Source: Protopterus annectens
Lineage: Eukaryota > Chordata > Ceratodontiformes > Protopteridae
DNA length: 64,000 nucleotides
Reading direction: 5' to 3'
NCBI RefSeq assembly: GCF_019279795.1
Contig: NC_056725.1
Coordinates: 1,746,281,220 to 1,746,345,219 of the forward strand
Shown here: one piece after another, positions 1 to 9,589 of the stretch
How positions within the stretch are numbered: the stretch's first letter is position 1
Layout of the letters: each line of letters starts with the position of its first letter
Position numbers and translations under genes: made by a program
Notes under the pieces: model-generated
Databases searched by the model: none
What the model saw: the letters and a program-made list of their open reading frames with translations, nothing else
What the model was told of the DNA's origin: nothing

Positions 1-665
1 ACCATCAAAAATAAAGGCACTTTTAAGTGCAATACTTGTGCTGCTTGTAGGTTTATATATGGAGAACCCTAGGTGATGTTAGAACACTTACAGTACATTA
101 TAGAAATACCTGGAAGACATACTTGCCAGACTAAAGGGATCGTATACATAGCTTTGTGTTTAAGCTGTCCAAGTTACTATGTAGAAATGAGAACTTGGAA
201 GTTGGGCACTAGGATAAAGGAACATCTTTATGATATTAAAACGAAGAATAAAAATAATGCCCTACATAAGCATAAAATTAGGTGCAGTAATTATAAGAAG
301 CTTCTCTTTGCAGTGGTGGAACATGTACCTTATGATTTAAGGGAAGGGAATTTTAAAAAATCAAATGGAGCAAAGAGAAACTGAATGGCAAGTAAGATTA
401 GAGGCAGACAAACCAGCAGGTTTAAATGGCACCATAAATATTAAATGTTTTCTGAAGGCCCATCGGTTAGCTAAAGCAGCTTAGATGCTAGAGGGTTAAA
501 TGGAGTGACAATTAATATTGGATGCATTTTTAATTGTATGCTTATTGTGATTGGTTAACATGATTTTATTTCAAGTATTTAAGCTCAGGTATCTTTCGTG
601 TAATTCATTTCTGAAGAATTCTATTACTATTGACGAAACTGCGAAATAAAGTTACATTAATGCTA
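1..665 (+). mobile_element. PLE0: 3' end of a Penelope-like retroelement (decayed)
   Basis: Frame 1 runs from base 1 through a TAG at 70-72 to the stop at 382-384. It encodes a Cys-rich segment (CNTCAACRF) followed by a GIY-YIG-type nuclease core: GIVYIALCL, then SYYVEMRTW where YVG is expected, then GTRIKEHLYDI and an ALHKH block. This is the C-terminal endonuclease of a Penelope-like element. The upstream reverse transcriptase lies outside the window. From 385 to about 665 is AT-rich 3' UTR; the string ctgaagaa with gacgaaactgcgaaataaag near 613-650 resembles PLE 3' ends. The substitution of YVG by YVE and the in-frame stop indicate a dead copy. The protein differs from PLE1 and PLE3 in this window, so it is another family. 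The exact 3' boundary is uncertain. Confidence 0.75.
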
Positions 666-682
666 AAGAGTTGCTTTAAGGC

Positions 683-1490
683 TTGTCTTCTGGCTTAACT
701 GTTGCTTTACAGTTGAAGAGCAAAGTCATCCTCATTGCATCTTACTGTCCTCGACAGATTTGGTCCCCCTTCCTTTGGCCTCATCGACTTTACCCACCAT
801 GGATTTTGGATCCGATTCCAGACCTCCTGTCTCACCCAACAGGCATGATTCATCTGGATATCTGAAACCTCAAGCTGACCACATAGTTTCTCCAATTCCT
901 TTACTAGCCAGACAACTGATGTTCTCTTCCCCTGTTTGTCATATACTTTTATTTTCCCATAAGGCTTCTACAAGAAAACTTTACAGAAGTAAATGCAAAA
1001 GGTTCAGTTTTGCCAGTCTTCTTTCCTAAATGTGCAAAGGTGAATATATGTTACATTTATTGGATGTCCACAGACAATAATGTTTTACCTACATAGGACA
1101 AAAGCTATTAGAAAAATCAATTATTTGTGTCCTTTACAGACTCTAAATTGGGAAAATCAGTTGCAAAGGTGACTTTAGTTAGATGGCTGACAGATTGCAA
1201 ATCATTTATCTACAACAAATTGGGTTTATCCTTACCAAAACCTCTAAGAGCTCATTAAACTAGGTCCATGCCAACTCTTCAGTGTTCCTACATAGGGCTT
1301 CCATGGACTGCATATGTGCAGCCACAACTTGGGCCAATCCTCATACCTTTATTATTCATTACAAACTAGATCTGGTCTCAAGTGGAAGAGCAGCCTTTGG
1401 CTCAACTGTGGTCAATAATATCCTTCAGAGTCCACTTGGGAATGTAGGTAGCTGGGGACTCTGTTCCAACAGTTGAGGATAGAATGAAAA
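683..1490 (+). pseudogene. DIRS#0 tyrosine recombinase fragment
   Basis: Shifting frames give the linker and recombinase of a DIRS-type element. At 683-865 the text VILIASYCPRQIWSP and PDLLSHPTGMIHLD matches the segment between RNase H and recombinase. At about 955-1005, HKASTRKLYRSKCKRF is the typical N-terminal start of the recombinase (usual form KPSTRKSYLxKWKRF). At 1240-1260 LRAHxTRSM and at 1300-1420 CAATTWANPHTFIIHYKLD form the C-terminal part with the H-Y end that carries the nucleophilic tyrosine in this family. Several stops and frameshifts, and loss of most of the domain centre, make it a pseudogene. RT and gag are not present here. It is separate from DIRS#1 and DIRS#2. Confidence 0.75.
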
Positions 1491-1917
1491 TTTACAACAT
1501 TAGATAAAGAAGTTATGTATTTACCATAACATCCCATCTGTGTTGGCCATTTTCATTCTTCTTCAACTCTCCAACCTCCAACCCCCCAACCTTTTCTACA
1601 ATGGATTTCTGGAAGAATGAGAGATTATAAGGACTTCACTGTCCTTCACATTGAGCTCCAGATATAGCTAATTTTTTTAGATTTTTTTATAGTAGTTCTT
1701 TCTACTTTATGTAAAACAGCAAACTAGATCTGAAGTATGTTAGAGATTGGTGGATTATTGGTAAGGGAGGAGCTCTAGAGCTCTTTGGTGACCATGAGCT
1801 ATAGTAACAGCCAAGTCAAATCCAAGAATTAGATCTGAACCCAACAGCTGAGGAAGAATCAAATCTGACAACACAGATGGAATGCTATATAAGTGCATAA
1901 CTTCTTTTTATATATCA
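1466..1917. repeat. DIRS#0 terminal inverted and direct repeats
   Basis: The stretch about 1505-1572 is repeated in reverse complement at about 1853-1917. Both arms contain CAACACAGATGG, a TATGxTAT-like core and CATAACTTCTTT. A shorter direct repeat (CCAACAGyTGAGGA) occurs at about 1467 and 1841. The layout of a recombinase followed by partly inverted, partly direct short repeats is that of a DIRS 3' end (inverted terminal repeat plus internal complementary region). The arms are diverged. The roughly 280 bases between them hold no ORF I recognise. Confidence 0.6.
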
Positions 1918-1924
1918 TATAATC

Positions 1925-3034
1925 TAAGCAGCATTACATGAATTATTCAATTACTGCCTTCTGTTAAATCTCTTTCATTCTCCAAAACATTTTTTTCTGC
2001 ATGTATTATTCAAACAATTTCCATTTTTTATGTAATTTACTCCTACCCATTTCTAAAGATCCAACTTCCTGTTTTTTTATCTCTGTTAAAATAGTCACTA
2101 CTTCAAGTATAGTTGGTTTAGATTTTGATTTCTTTTTTCTAGTAATTGCTTTTTTGGCAGCCACCAGAATTAAACTTAACATGGCCATACTATGTCTAGG
2201 CAATTCAGATCCTGTAACCTAGGTCAAAAAAATAATTTCTTTAGTTACACTCATTTGTTTGCCTAGTATTCCTGACAGAGTACTCTGTACTGAATTTTTA
2301 AAGTCTGCCCACTCAATATATCCCAAAACATATGGTCCTAGTTACCTCTTTCATCCCCATCATGCCTCCAACATTTGCCATCTACCTGAACAAACATTCT
2401 TTTGAGCTGCCTTAGGGTATAAAATTATATATGCAAACACTTCCCAGCAAAAGTCTTAAATCTTCTAGATTTTGTTGCATATTTGGGAGCCCTAAATATG
2501 TCCTACTGTTTTCTCTGTGAATTGTGTATTGAATCTCTCTTCCCAGTCTTTTCTGACCTCTTCTGATTGATTCTTATAGTTATTGTGCAGTATTTTATAT
2601 GTCCTACTAATTATTCCCATTTTAACAGCAGCTTCTGTTCTAGATTTAATTACAAACTCAGCCAGTGCAGTTCTTTCATTTTGGACTCCCCTGTCCCTTT
2701 CTGTTTGTTTACATTCTGATATCAATCCCTGACAGGGAAGACAGTCACTTGCCTGCAATCCAGATATCTTCTTGGCTTTTTCCCATTCTGTTGCCTTACA
2801 TTCTCTAATTATTTGTTCCCAGTACCTTGGTTCCTTTGTCATCTTCCTCCAGAAAATTCCAGACCCTCTTGTCTATTCTTTGTGCCTCTAATTGCAGTCA
2901 TGCCTATCATCATCGGAATCTCCATTCCCATGTTAGCTTAGTTCGTAGTATACGTTCTGCTACCTTATGAATATAATATTCTGTATAACTGTTGTTCTCC
3001 TTAAGGATCTGTGTTCAAAATCCCATTTTTCCTT
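1925..3034 (-). mobile_element. L1 host element, 3' part (ORF2 C-terminus and 3' UTR)
   Basis: This minus-strand sequence is the same family as the L1 pieces at 56825-64000. ORFs at 2492-2842 (KEPRYWEQIIRECKATEW, later EEVRKDWEERFN) and 2006-2203 (HSMAMLSLILVAAKKAITRK) match the C-terminal tail of the L1 ORF2 protein seen again at 57188-57418 and 61262-61540. Several stops and frameshifts make it inactive. At 3034 it stops abruptly at the end of DIRS#1. The next L1 bases are found at 18244, so this is the downstream end of the L1 that resumes there. Confidence 0.8.
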
Positions 3035-3092
3035 AGATGTCCTTCCATTTCACTGTTACAGTATTCATTACAAGACGGATCCCCTGCCAAGG
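3035..3092 (+). repeat. DIRS#1 left terminal repeat
   Basis: In reverse complement this matches 18156-18212 with scattered mismatches. Shared strings include agatgtcctt, gtattcattacaa and ggatccc. The right repeat continues another 31 bases (18213-18243) that the left one lacks. Unequal inverted termini are a known feature of DIRS elements. Confidence 0.7.
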
Positions 3093-3367
3093 GTGGGCAG
3101 ATATCTGGCCAGTATACCAAAGCCTTTAGGTTGCTTTAAGGTACACTGTACGCCACAAGTATGGTCCTCACACAGTGTAGGGTATAAAGGTGATGTCCAG
3201 ACATACCATCCTCAGAACTTCTTTGCCACCAATCTGAACACCATCTCTTGATCATTGGTCTGAACGCTTAGTCCGTTTGCTGGTTAACCAAGCTGTTTCA
3301 GATATGTGCCCCATTGGGGCTTTTTGGACTTATCTTTTTTCTTTTTGCATTGTTGCTTATGGAGTTT

Positions 3368-4464
3368 GGTACTTACGTATTATCGCAACCAGATTTTTGC
3401 GATAATACAGCTTGCTTCCCGGTATCTGACTGTAACCATAAAAGTATGCAGAATCACACAGGGAATGTTATCTTAAAAAAAAAAAACACTTTGTTGAGGT
3501 AGGAATAGTGTAGTACTTGAAAAAATGACTGCCTGTTTGAACATATGCCATTTCCCGACATCATGTCAATCATAGTACGTTTCCAAGTCCTGTTATGTGT
3601 GCACACAACACAGCAGAAGTATGTGAAATAGAGTAATTACTCTGAATCACAATCACAGCACCTCACTGAATGTAAACAGTTGTGAACAAAGTACTGTGTT
3701 TCTTTCTGGCTTGGCCAAAACTCGATCCCGAAAAGACATAAAGTGACAGCAAAGACAAGTTCTCCTTTCAAGTGATGATATTTTGTGGCCGGATGCAAAG
3801 AGCCACATCTGCAGCATATTCCCTTCCCCAGAACTAGCAGCCCAAAAGGGGTAAAAAGCAAATGACAGTTCACACACCATCCAAAAAGGGGGAAAAATAT
3901 GTAACATCTACAGACGTGATTCATTTATTATTAAACACACATCACAGAGCATAACACTCCGGCGGCCAACACTGCTGCTTCGCAACCAACTTCCAGAGCC
4001 AGCCACTACATTTCTCCTGACATACTGCTCGGGTCCGTCTCGACTCTGATTCACAGGACAGTGCAAAAAGGCATGCAGGTTATACCGTAAACTGTCCCAA
4101 ATCATGACATTAAGGACAACGACTCATTTGTCCATAATGTCATAATTGTCAGGAATTATCAGAGAATTGGAAGCTGGTTGCAAGAGAATTGCAAACATCT
4201 GGTATGTATGAGCGTAATCTGACAGCATTGGCTGACAAAGAACGTTCAGTGGACAGCTTTGCCAAGAAGCAACATGCTGCCAGTAAACAGCAGAAAGAAA
4301 CAGTATGTTTTTTTAGTTTGTGTTGATAGCCCTCCATAAAACAACCTAGTTTGGTAAAGAAAACACACTGTTTTCCATTTCAACAACATCAACGAACAGA
4401 TATAGTGATCGGGGAAGCATGCTGTATTATCGCAAAAATCTGGTTGCGATAATACATAAGTACC
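3368..4464. mobile_element. Non-autonomous TIR DNA transposon inside DIRS#1
   Basis: Terminal inverted repeats of 53 bp (3368-3420 and 4412-4464) differ at two positions and begin GGTACTTA. Each TIR contains a 12-bp palindrome pair: GTATTATCGCAA at 3377-3388 and its complement at 3397-3408 on the left, and the mirror image on the right. The 7-bp sequence GGAGTTT flanks both sides (3361-3367 and 4465-4471), as a target-site duplication would. Removing the element puts DIRS leader next to the gag start at 4473. Short interior ORFs (for example 3637-3924 minus) show no transposase motif I recognise, so the copy is non-autonomous. The superfamily is not assigned; a 6-7-bp duplication is reported for Dada, and P-type elements use 7-8 bp. 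Confidence 0.8.
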
Positions 4465-4472
4465 GGAGTTTC

Positions 4473-5878
4473 ATGTCATCCAGGAAGGGTAAATGTCAGT
4501 GTAGGGGATGGATTCCCCATAAAGATCTCGAGCAGTGCTTATTTTGTCTCTGCACTTCCCATGACTATGTCCTGTTCCATCTGTCAGACCTTTGTTCCTA
4601 AGACTGTCCGTAGTCGGCTTTTCTCTTTGGTCTTGTATTTGGAGAACCAATGTCTTAATCTTTTAGCAAAAGACACTATGGAAGGAACTTTCCTCAGCAA
4701 GGCTCAGCCATCCATGAAGAAGAAGGTCAAGAAAACTAGGTCTGATTCTTCTGCTGTGCCACCTCTACCAGACATCTCTCCTGAGGCAAGTGAAAGCCTG
4801 GAGGATTTCCGGCTCCTCTGTTGGATTCTTCTGTCATGACCATTTTGGAGGCTGGAGTGGATCCAACAATACACACATCCTTGGAGTCCTCGCAGACACC
4901 CGCTTTGGGTGTTCAAGGGAAACCTCAGCTCATTATTTGTGAGGGGCCTAGGGGATGTTCCTCAGATTTTGGTTAGAGAGGAAGTCCCAACTACAGCTAT
5001 TAAATGCTATCCAGGGGCTGAGCCTTCTAAATTCTATAAGGTGGACATCCCTTTGAAGAAAAGGCAAAATACTAAGCATGTTTCTCCAGCTACTAAATAC
5101 CTGCAGAGTGCATGGCAGAATTTCACTTAGGGGATGTTTGACTCCCTGATGGCTTTGAAACCTCCTCATGGAGTTTCTGTTTCGGCTCCCCTTGGTTCTC
5201 TACTCCCCTCAAAAGACCTAAGAAACAGGATTCCTCTGAATTGGAGGGGAGGTTCATTCAGATGAGGAATCCCTTGCTTGTTCATCTCAGATTCCCTTTC
5301 CTTTAGACTATGGGTATGAGGAAAAAGGGTCTACAAGTCCTGACACTCCTTTCAAAGAAATTTCTTTTGGATACACAATCTCCAGAATTCTTCCATTTTT
5401 CCAGAATGATGGAGTTCTTTAAATCTGATTGTTCCCAGTTTTCTGCAGTACAGAAGAAGTATTACAAGCTCCTGCAAATGGCCTCTCTCAGACCTTCTGC
5501 TGTTCCTCCTGTTTTGGCTGCATTGTTGGATGCCTTTTCTACTGCATCTAGGACTTCTGATTCCCAGCCCTCTGGCCCTAAGAAACCAGATAGATTTTAT
5601 AGGGTGTGTGAGGACTGCAAATTTCTCTACAGGTGTCCAACTGCTGACCCTTCTGTGGTGTCTTTGGAGTCGGACAAGCCATCTCAATTGCTGTCTTTTA
5701 CTAAGTTACTTCCTTCTGATAAAGACAGTAGAACTGTGGAAAGGGTAGGTAAGAAGGTTTATACCTCTGCTACCTTAGCTTTTAGGGCTGTCAATTATCA
5801 GACCAATATGCCCAGATACATTTTGACTCTTCTTTCCAAGCCTATCAGGTAATTTCTGATTTCCCAGACTCTGAAGGG
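4473..5878 (+). pseudogene. DIRS#1 gag-like protein (decayed)
   Basis: The likely start is ATG 4473, just after the transposon scar, giving MSSRKGKCQCRGWIPH and then a cysteine motif CLFCLCTSHD that continues in another frame as CSICQTFVPKTVRSR. Paired cysteines near the N-terminus, then a lysine-rich stretch (MKKKVKKTRS), then a long C-terminal ORF (5310-5852) with FYRVCEDCKFLYRCPTADP and NYQTNMPRYILTLLSK are the features of vertebrate DIRS gag proteins. At least three frame changes and stops separate the parts, so no full protein can be made. The region ends where PLE1 begins at about 5888. The corresponding gag of DIRS#2 lies at 33202-34757. Confidence 0.7.
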
Positions 5879-5887
5879 AAGACAATT

Positions 5888-7325
5888 ACAAAAGAAAAAA
5901 AAGAGACCAGCAGCTGTAGCATGAAGAATTCTTTAATCTGATGGTAGTACAAACTCCATATCCATCAGGTACGATGAGTGCACAAGCCGGTTTCGGCAAA
6001 TGGTTACAATGCCTTCCTCAGTGTAAAACAAATAGTGCAAAACACTCCTTATATAGTCCTAATAGAATCAGTCAACATCACTAATTATAAATGCTCGTTA
6101 AGACCTGGAGGGAATAATCCCCCCAGTTTAATAATCCATTTCTTCTCTTTTTTTGTTTAAAATATCATACCAGCCCATTTTATTGGATCTTTGTGCTGTG
6201 ATTTTATCAATAATAATGAAATTAAAGGAAGCACTTGGATGTACAAGAGTATGTTTAAATAATGCATTAGTAATTTTGCTGTGTCTGATTTCACTAAAAT
6301 GCTCCCCCACCCTGAATTTAACAGGAGGTGAGGTTTGCCCCACATAAAATGCCAAACAATGGCATGTGGCTAAGTATATAACCCAGTCGGATTGGCAATT
6401 GGCATAGAATGATATATCGAAGACCTGGCTGGTATTCTTACTGCTGAAGGTTTTAGATTTGGCAAACCTGGAACAATGCCCACAGGGAAAACAGCCAACT
6501 AACCTGTCCCCTAGGAGAGTTGTTTGTGACAATGGCATGTCAGGCGGCGTGAGATGCTTATAATGATTGAAGTATGAACCTAAATTTTTGCCTTTTTTTA
6601 AAGTAAAAGAACATCTAGTTGGTAAAATGGCAGATAGCATTTGGTCAGTCAACAACATATTCCAGTGGTGATTGACACTGTGAATCAATGAATCCGTGTT
6701 TCTACCATATGTAGTTATGAAATGGATGGTGGAACCATCACTATTATTTTTACCTTTATATTGGAAGAGTTCCATCCTGGCCAAACCATCCACTGTATTG
6801 GATGCCCGATATACAAAACCAGCACCGTAGCCCCTATCTTTAAATCTCATAATGAGATCATGCTTGTATGTATTATAAGTGTTTTCTTCAGAATAGATCT
6901 GTTTGCCATGGATAAACTGAGATTTCTGAATATTTTGACAAATGTGAGGGGGATGAAAGCTGGTCGCATGGAGGAGGGAATTATATTGGGGAAATTTGCG
7001 GTGAACTTGAGTAGAAAGAATGTTATCAATGTTCCTACTTATACTGACATCCAAGAAAATGATATTATTAGGATCATAATTCACCATAAATTCAATACCT
7101 CATCTATTTTCATTGAGATAATTTATAAATTCATGTAAATATTCAACATCTGACCTCCACACCAACCAGCAGTCATCAAGTACCTCCTCCAAATGTCTAT
7201 TTCATCAAGGTAAAGATTGTGTAGCTGATCATAAATTATCTGCTCTTCAACGTAAGCCAACTGCGGTCTCTGAGTTGGTATATTTAAGTAGGGGGGTGTG
7301 GGGGTGAAGCCACCCTGCAAAACAT
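5888..7325 (-). mobile_element. PLE1: 5'-truncated Penelope-like element
   Basis: The 3' end (at about 5888 in plus coordinates, aaagagaccag) and the 3' UTR with gtttcggcaaatggtt are shared with PLE2 at 8832. Coding sequence runs leftward from about 7320 to 6128. The 5' end falls inside the reverse transcriptase. At 7139-7200 one minus frame gives EVLDDCWLVWRSDVEYLHEF, the catalytic DD motif and following helix, while the neighbouring residues (VEEQIIYDQLHNLYLDEIDI) are in another frame. It was inserted in DIRS#1 just after the gag region. Confidence 0.85.
6128..7087 (-). pseudogene. PLE1 RT thumb region plus GIY-YIG endonuclease, 319-codon open frame
   Basis: This is the longest uninterrupted frame in PLE1. 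It begins within the reverse transcriptase C-terminus (NIIFLDVSISRNI), passes a PLE linker (LIMRFKDRGYGAGFV), then a Cys/His cluster (GDRLVGCFPCGHCSRF) and ends with the GIY-YIG nuclease: VIYLATC, AFYVGQTS, RVGEHFSEIRH and ALFKH. The nuclease nicks target DNA and the RT copies the element RNA from that nick (known for the family). The frame is open upstream but the catalytic RT half is missing, so it cannot encode a working PLE protein. The absence of stops over 319 codons suggests modest age. Confidence 0.85.
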
Positions 7326-7346
7326 TTCTTTTTAACTACTTACATA

Positions 7347-7385
7347 TACAGTGGGGAAACGCATAAATTCCCTTTCCCCACTGTA
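7347..7385. repeat. 13-bp perfect inverted repeat (hairpin)
   Basis: Arms tacagtggggaaa (7347-7359) and tttccccactgta (7373-7385) are exact complements around a 13-base loop. It may be the end or fused ends of a DNA transposon, but no partner copy is seen. Confidence 0.7.
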
Positions 7386-7510
7386 GTGTGCTTTGGCATA
7401 GTGTTATTCGGCCATTTAAATAATCGGCAATGTGTACATTCGGCACACCGGTCTCGGTAATCTGTAATTCGGCGTTCCATCACTTCGGCCATTAGATAGG
7501 AACCCATATG

Positions 7511-7536
7511 GATATATATATATATATATATATATA
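7511..7536. repeat. (TA)n microsatellite
   Basis: About 13 uninterrupted TA units are seen directly. Confidence 0.95.
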
Positions 7537-8831
7537 AGGGGAAATTGTGACAGAAAAATAATACTGCCTAGATGTTCTATTCAAAACAACTGGAATAGCT
7601 AGTCATATATTAAATACAAAACAAAATGGCCAATGTCAATCCCTGACTGTCGTTACATTATAATACAATTCGTTTGCAACAACAAAATGTTTATACATAG
7701 AAATCACATATGTTGCCCAAGCATTTACAGAAATTAAACATTTGGCCCTCGGATATCAACTACCTTGTAAATTACTCCTTCGTGGTAGATGACCAAAAAT
7801 AAATAATACAAAAAATTAAAGTCTACAACATGTTAATCAGCTAATCTTGTATGGAGTACAAACCAAGATGGCCGATATCAAGGCCTAACTGACATTAAAT
7901 CATAATATATTTAAAAAGCACATTCCATGCCCTGTATATAGGAAAGCATATGTTGCCCATTGATGCTAATATTTGTAGATAATAAACATTTGACCATTGA
8001 TCAAAAATTAAACTGAATGCCCAAATACACATTAGAAATCCAAGTCAAGCCATACAAGTATGTACATCAGTACACATATACTGCATCCTTAATGAAACCT
8101 TATTAAATGAATAAACTTGATGTGAATTTAAAAATCCAAATGAATGTCCAACAAGAGCTGTTCAAAAAGTAAACAATTACTGCATACTATACTGTCCCTC
8201 CATCAACCGCAAAGACCAAAAATGTGTATCTTCGTCTGAAAAGGTCCCAAAATAGCAAACACTATGTTTGTACGGTGTGACAATATGAAGAACGTACAAA
8301 AATAAAATAGTCCTAGTCTTGGATTAAATAAAATGTGAATGCCAATCCAACCTTGTTGATTATATCTTTACTCGCACAATGTCCGAACTAAGGCCGATGC
8401 AGAATGGAAACATCCGAATTGATGTAATAATAGTTCCCCATAACGTTGTAATGTTGTTACCAACAGGAAAGCCCTGAGGAGCCACATTAAACAATACGTG
8501 GATCCAGAGTGCAATTGAGGTATACTACACCATAATTTGAAGAGGTCTGTTTACCTTTCCCAAACTGTTGTATAAATGCCAGTACACAGATGTCCTTGGG
8601 GCTTGGAAAACCAGAAGAAAATATGTACATCCAAATGTGAGCTGATTAAGCTGCTAGTATTCAAAAAAATTAAGCTAGTAAAAAAAAATGAGCAAATATA
8701 AAATCCAACAGATGTGAATGTACGAACTAGATATCCCTGGTGCTACAGGCCAACAGCAGAGAAAACGCGAACCTGAAGACAACTGAAGCCTCTGCAAGTA
8801 TGGCAGCGGCAAGGACTCAAAACAAAATGAA

Positions 8832-9522
8832 ATACAAAAGAAAAAAGAGACCAGTAGCCGTAGCATCAATAATTCTTTAATCTGATGGTAGTACAAACTC
8901 CATATCCATCAGGTAGGATGAGTGCACAAACCAGTTTCGGCAAATGGTTACAATGCCTTCCTCAGTGTGAAACAAAGTACAATACACTCCTTATATAGTC
9001 CTAATAGAATCGATCAACATCAGTAATTATAAATGTTTGTTAAGACTGGGAGGGAATAATCCCCCCAGTTTAATAATCCATTTCTTCTCTTTTTTGTTTA
9101 AAATATTATGCCAGTCCATTTTATTGGATCTTTGTGCTGTGATTTTATCAATAATAATGAAATCAAAGGAAACACTTGGATGTACAAGAGTATGTTTAAA
9201 TAATGCATTAGTAATTTTGCTGTGTCTGATTTCACTAAGATGCTACCCCACCCTGAATTTAACAGGACGTAAGGTTTGCCCCACATAAAATGCCGAACAA
9301 TGGCATGTGGCTAAGTATATAACCCAATCATTATAAGCATCTCACGCTGACTGACATGCCATTGTCACAAGCAACTCTCCTAGGGGACAGGTTAGTTGGC
9401 TGTTTTCCCTGTGGACATTGTTCCTGGTTTACCAAATCTAAAACCTTCAGTAGTAAGAATACCAACCAGGTCTTCGATATATCATTCTATGACAACTGCC
9501 AATCTGATTGGCTTATATGCTT
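8832..9522 (-). mobile_element. PLE2: PLE1-family copy with inverted 5' segment
   Basis: 8832-9326 follows PLE1 5888-6388 closely in the same (minus) orientation, including the 3' UTR and the end of the GIY-YIG domain. 9327-9522 is then the reverse complement of PLE1 about 6383-6568. Its plus-strand frame at 9356 reads MPLSQATLLGDRLVGCFPCG, the same peptide as PLE1. The two parts abut in element coordinates, so the copy is 5' truncated with a 5' inversion. It cannot encode a protein. Confidence 0.85.
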
Positions 9523-9589
9523 AGGAAGGGGGAGGTTGAAGTTTTCCATTGGACAGCTTGGAGGTTGGACAAGTAGCTGGAAAACCAGG

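Larger units (their letters stand above)
7326..8831. other. Unassigned AT-rich block between PLE1 and PLE2
   Basis: No coding similarity was recognised. It holds a 13-bp perfect hairpin (7347-7385), a cluster of TTCGGC-type motifs (7407-7492), a (TA)n microsatellite (7511-7536) and a diverged direct repeat. Unit 1 is about 7597-7765 and unit 2 about 7838-8005; both contain agctaRtc, atggccRa and catatgttgccca. The rest, to 8831, shows nothing I can assign. It may be leader sequence of a displaced element, but I have no positive evidence. Confidence 0.4.

Noticed and set aside
3637-4105. Cys-rich minus-strand ORFs inside the TIR transposon
   Set aside because: No transposase or zinc-finger spacing recognised; too short to support a gene.
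4561-4839. Host Cys-rich gene
   Set aside because: Order and wording match DIRS gag, and it is framed by DIRS terminal repeats.
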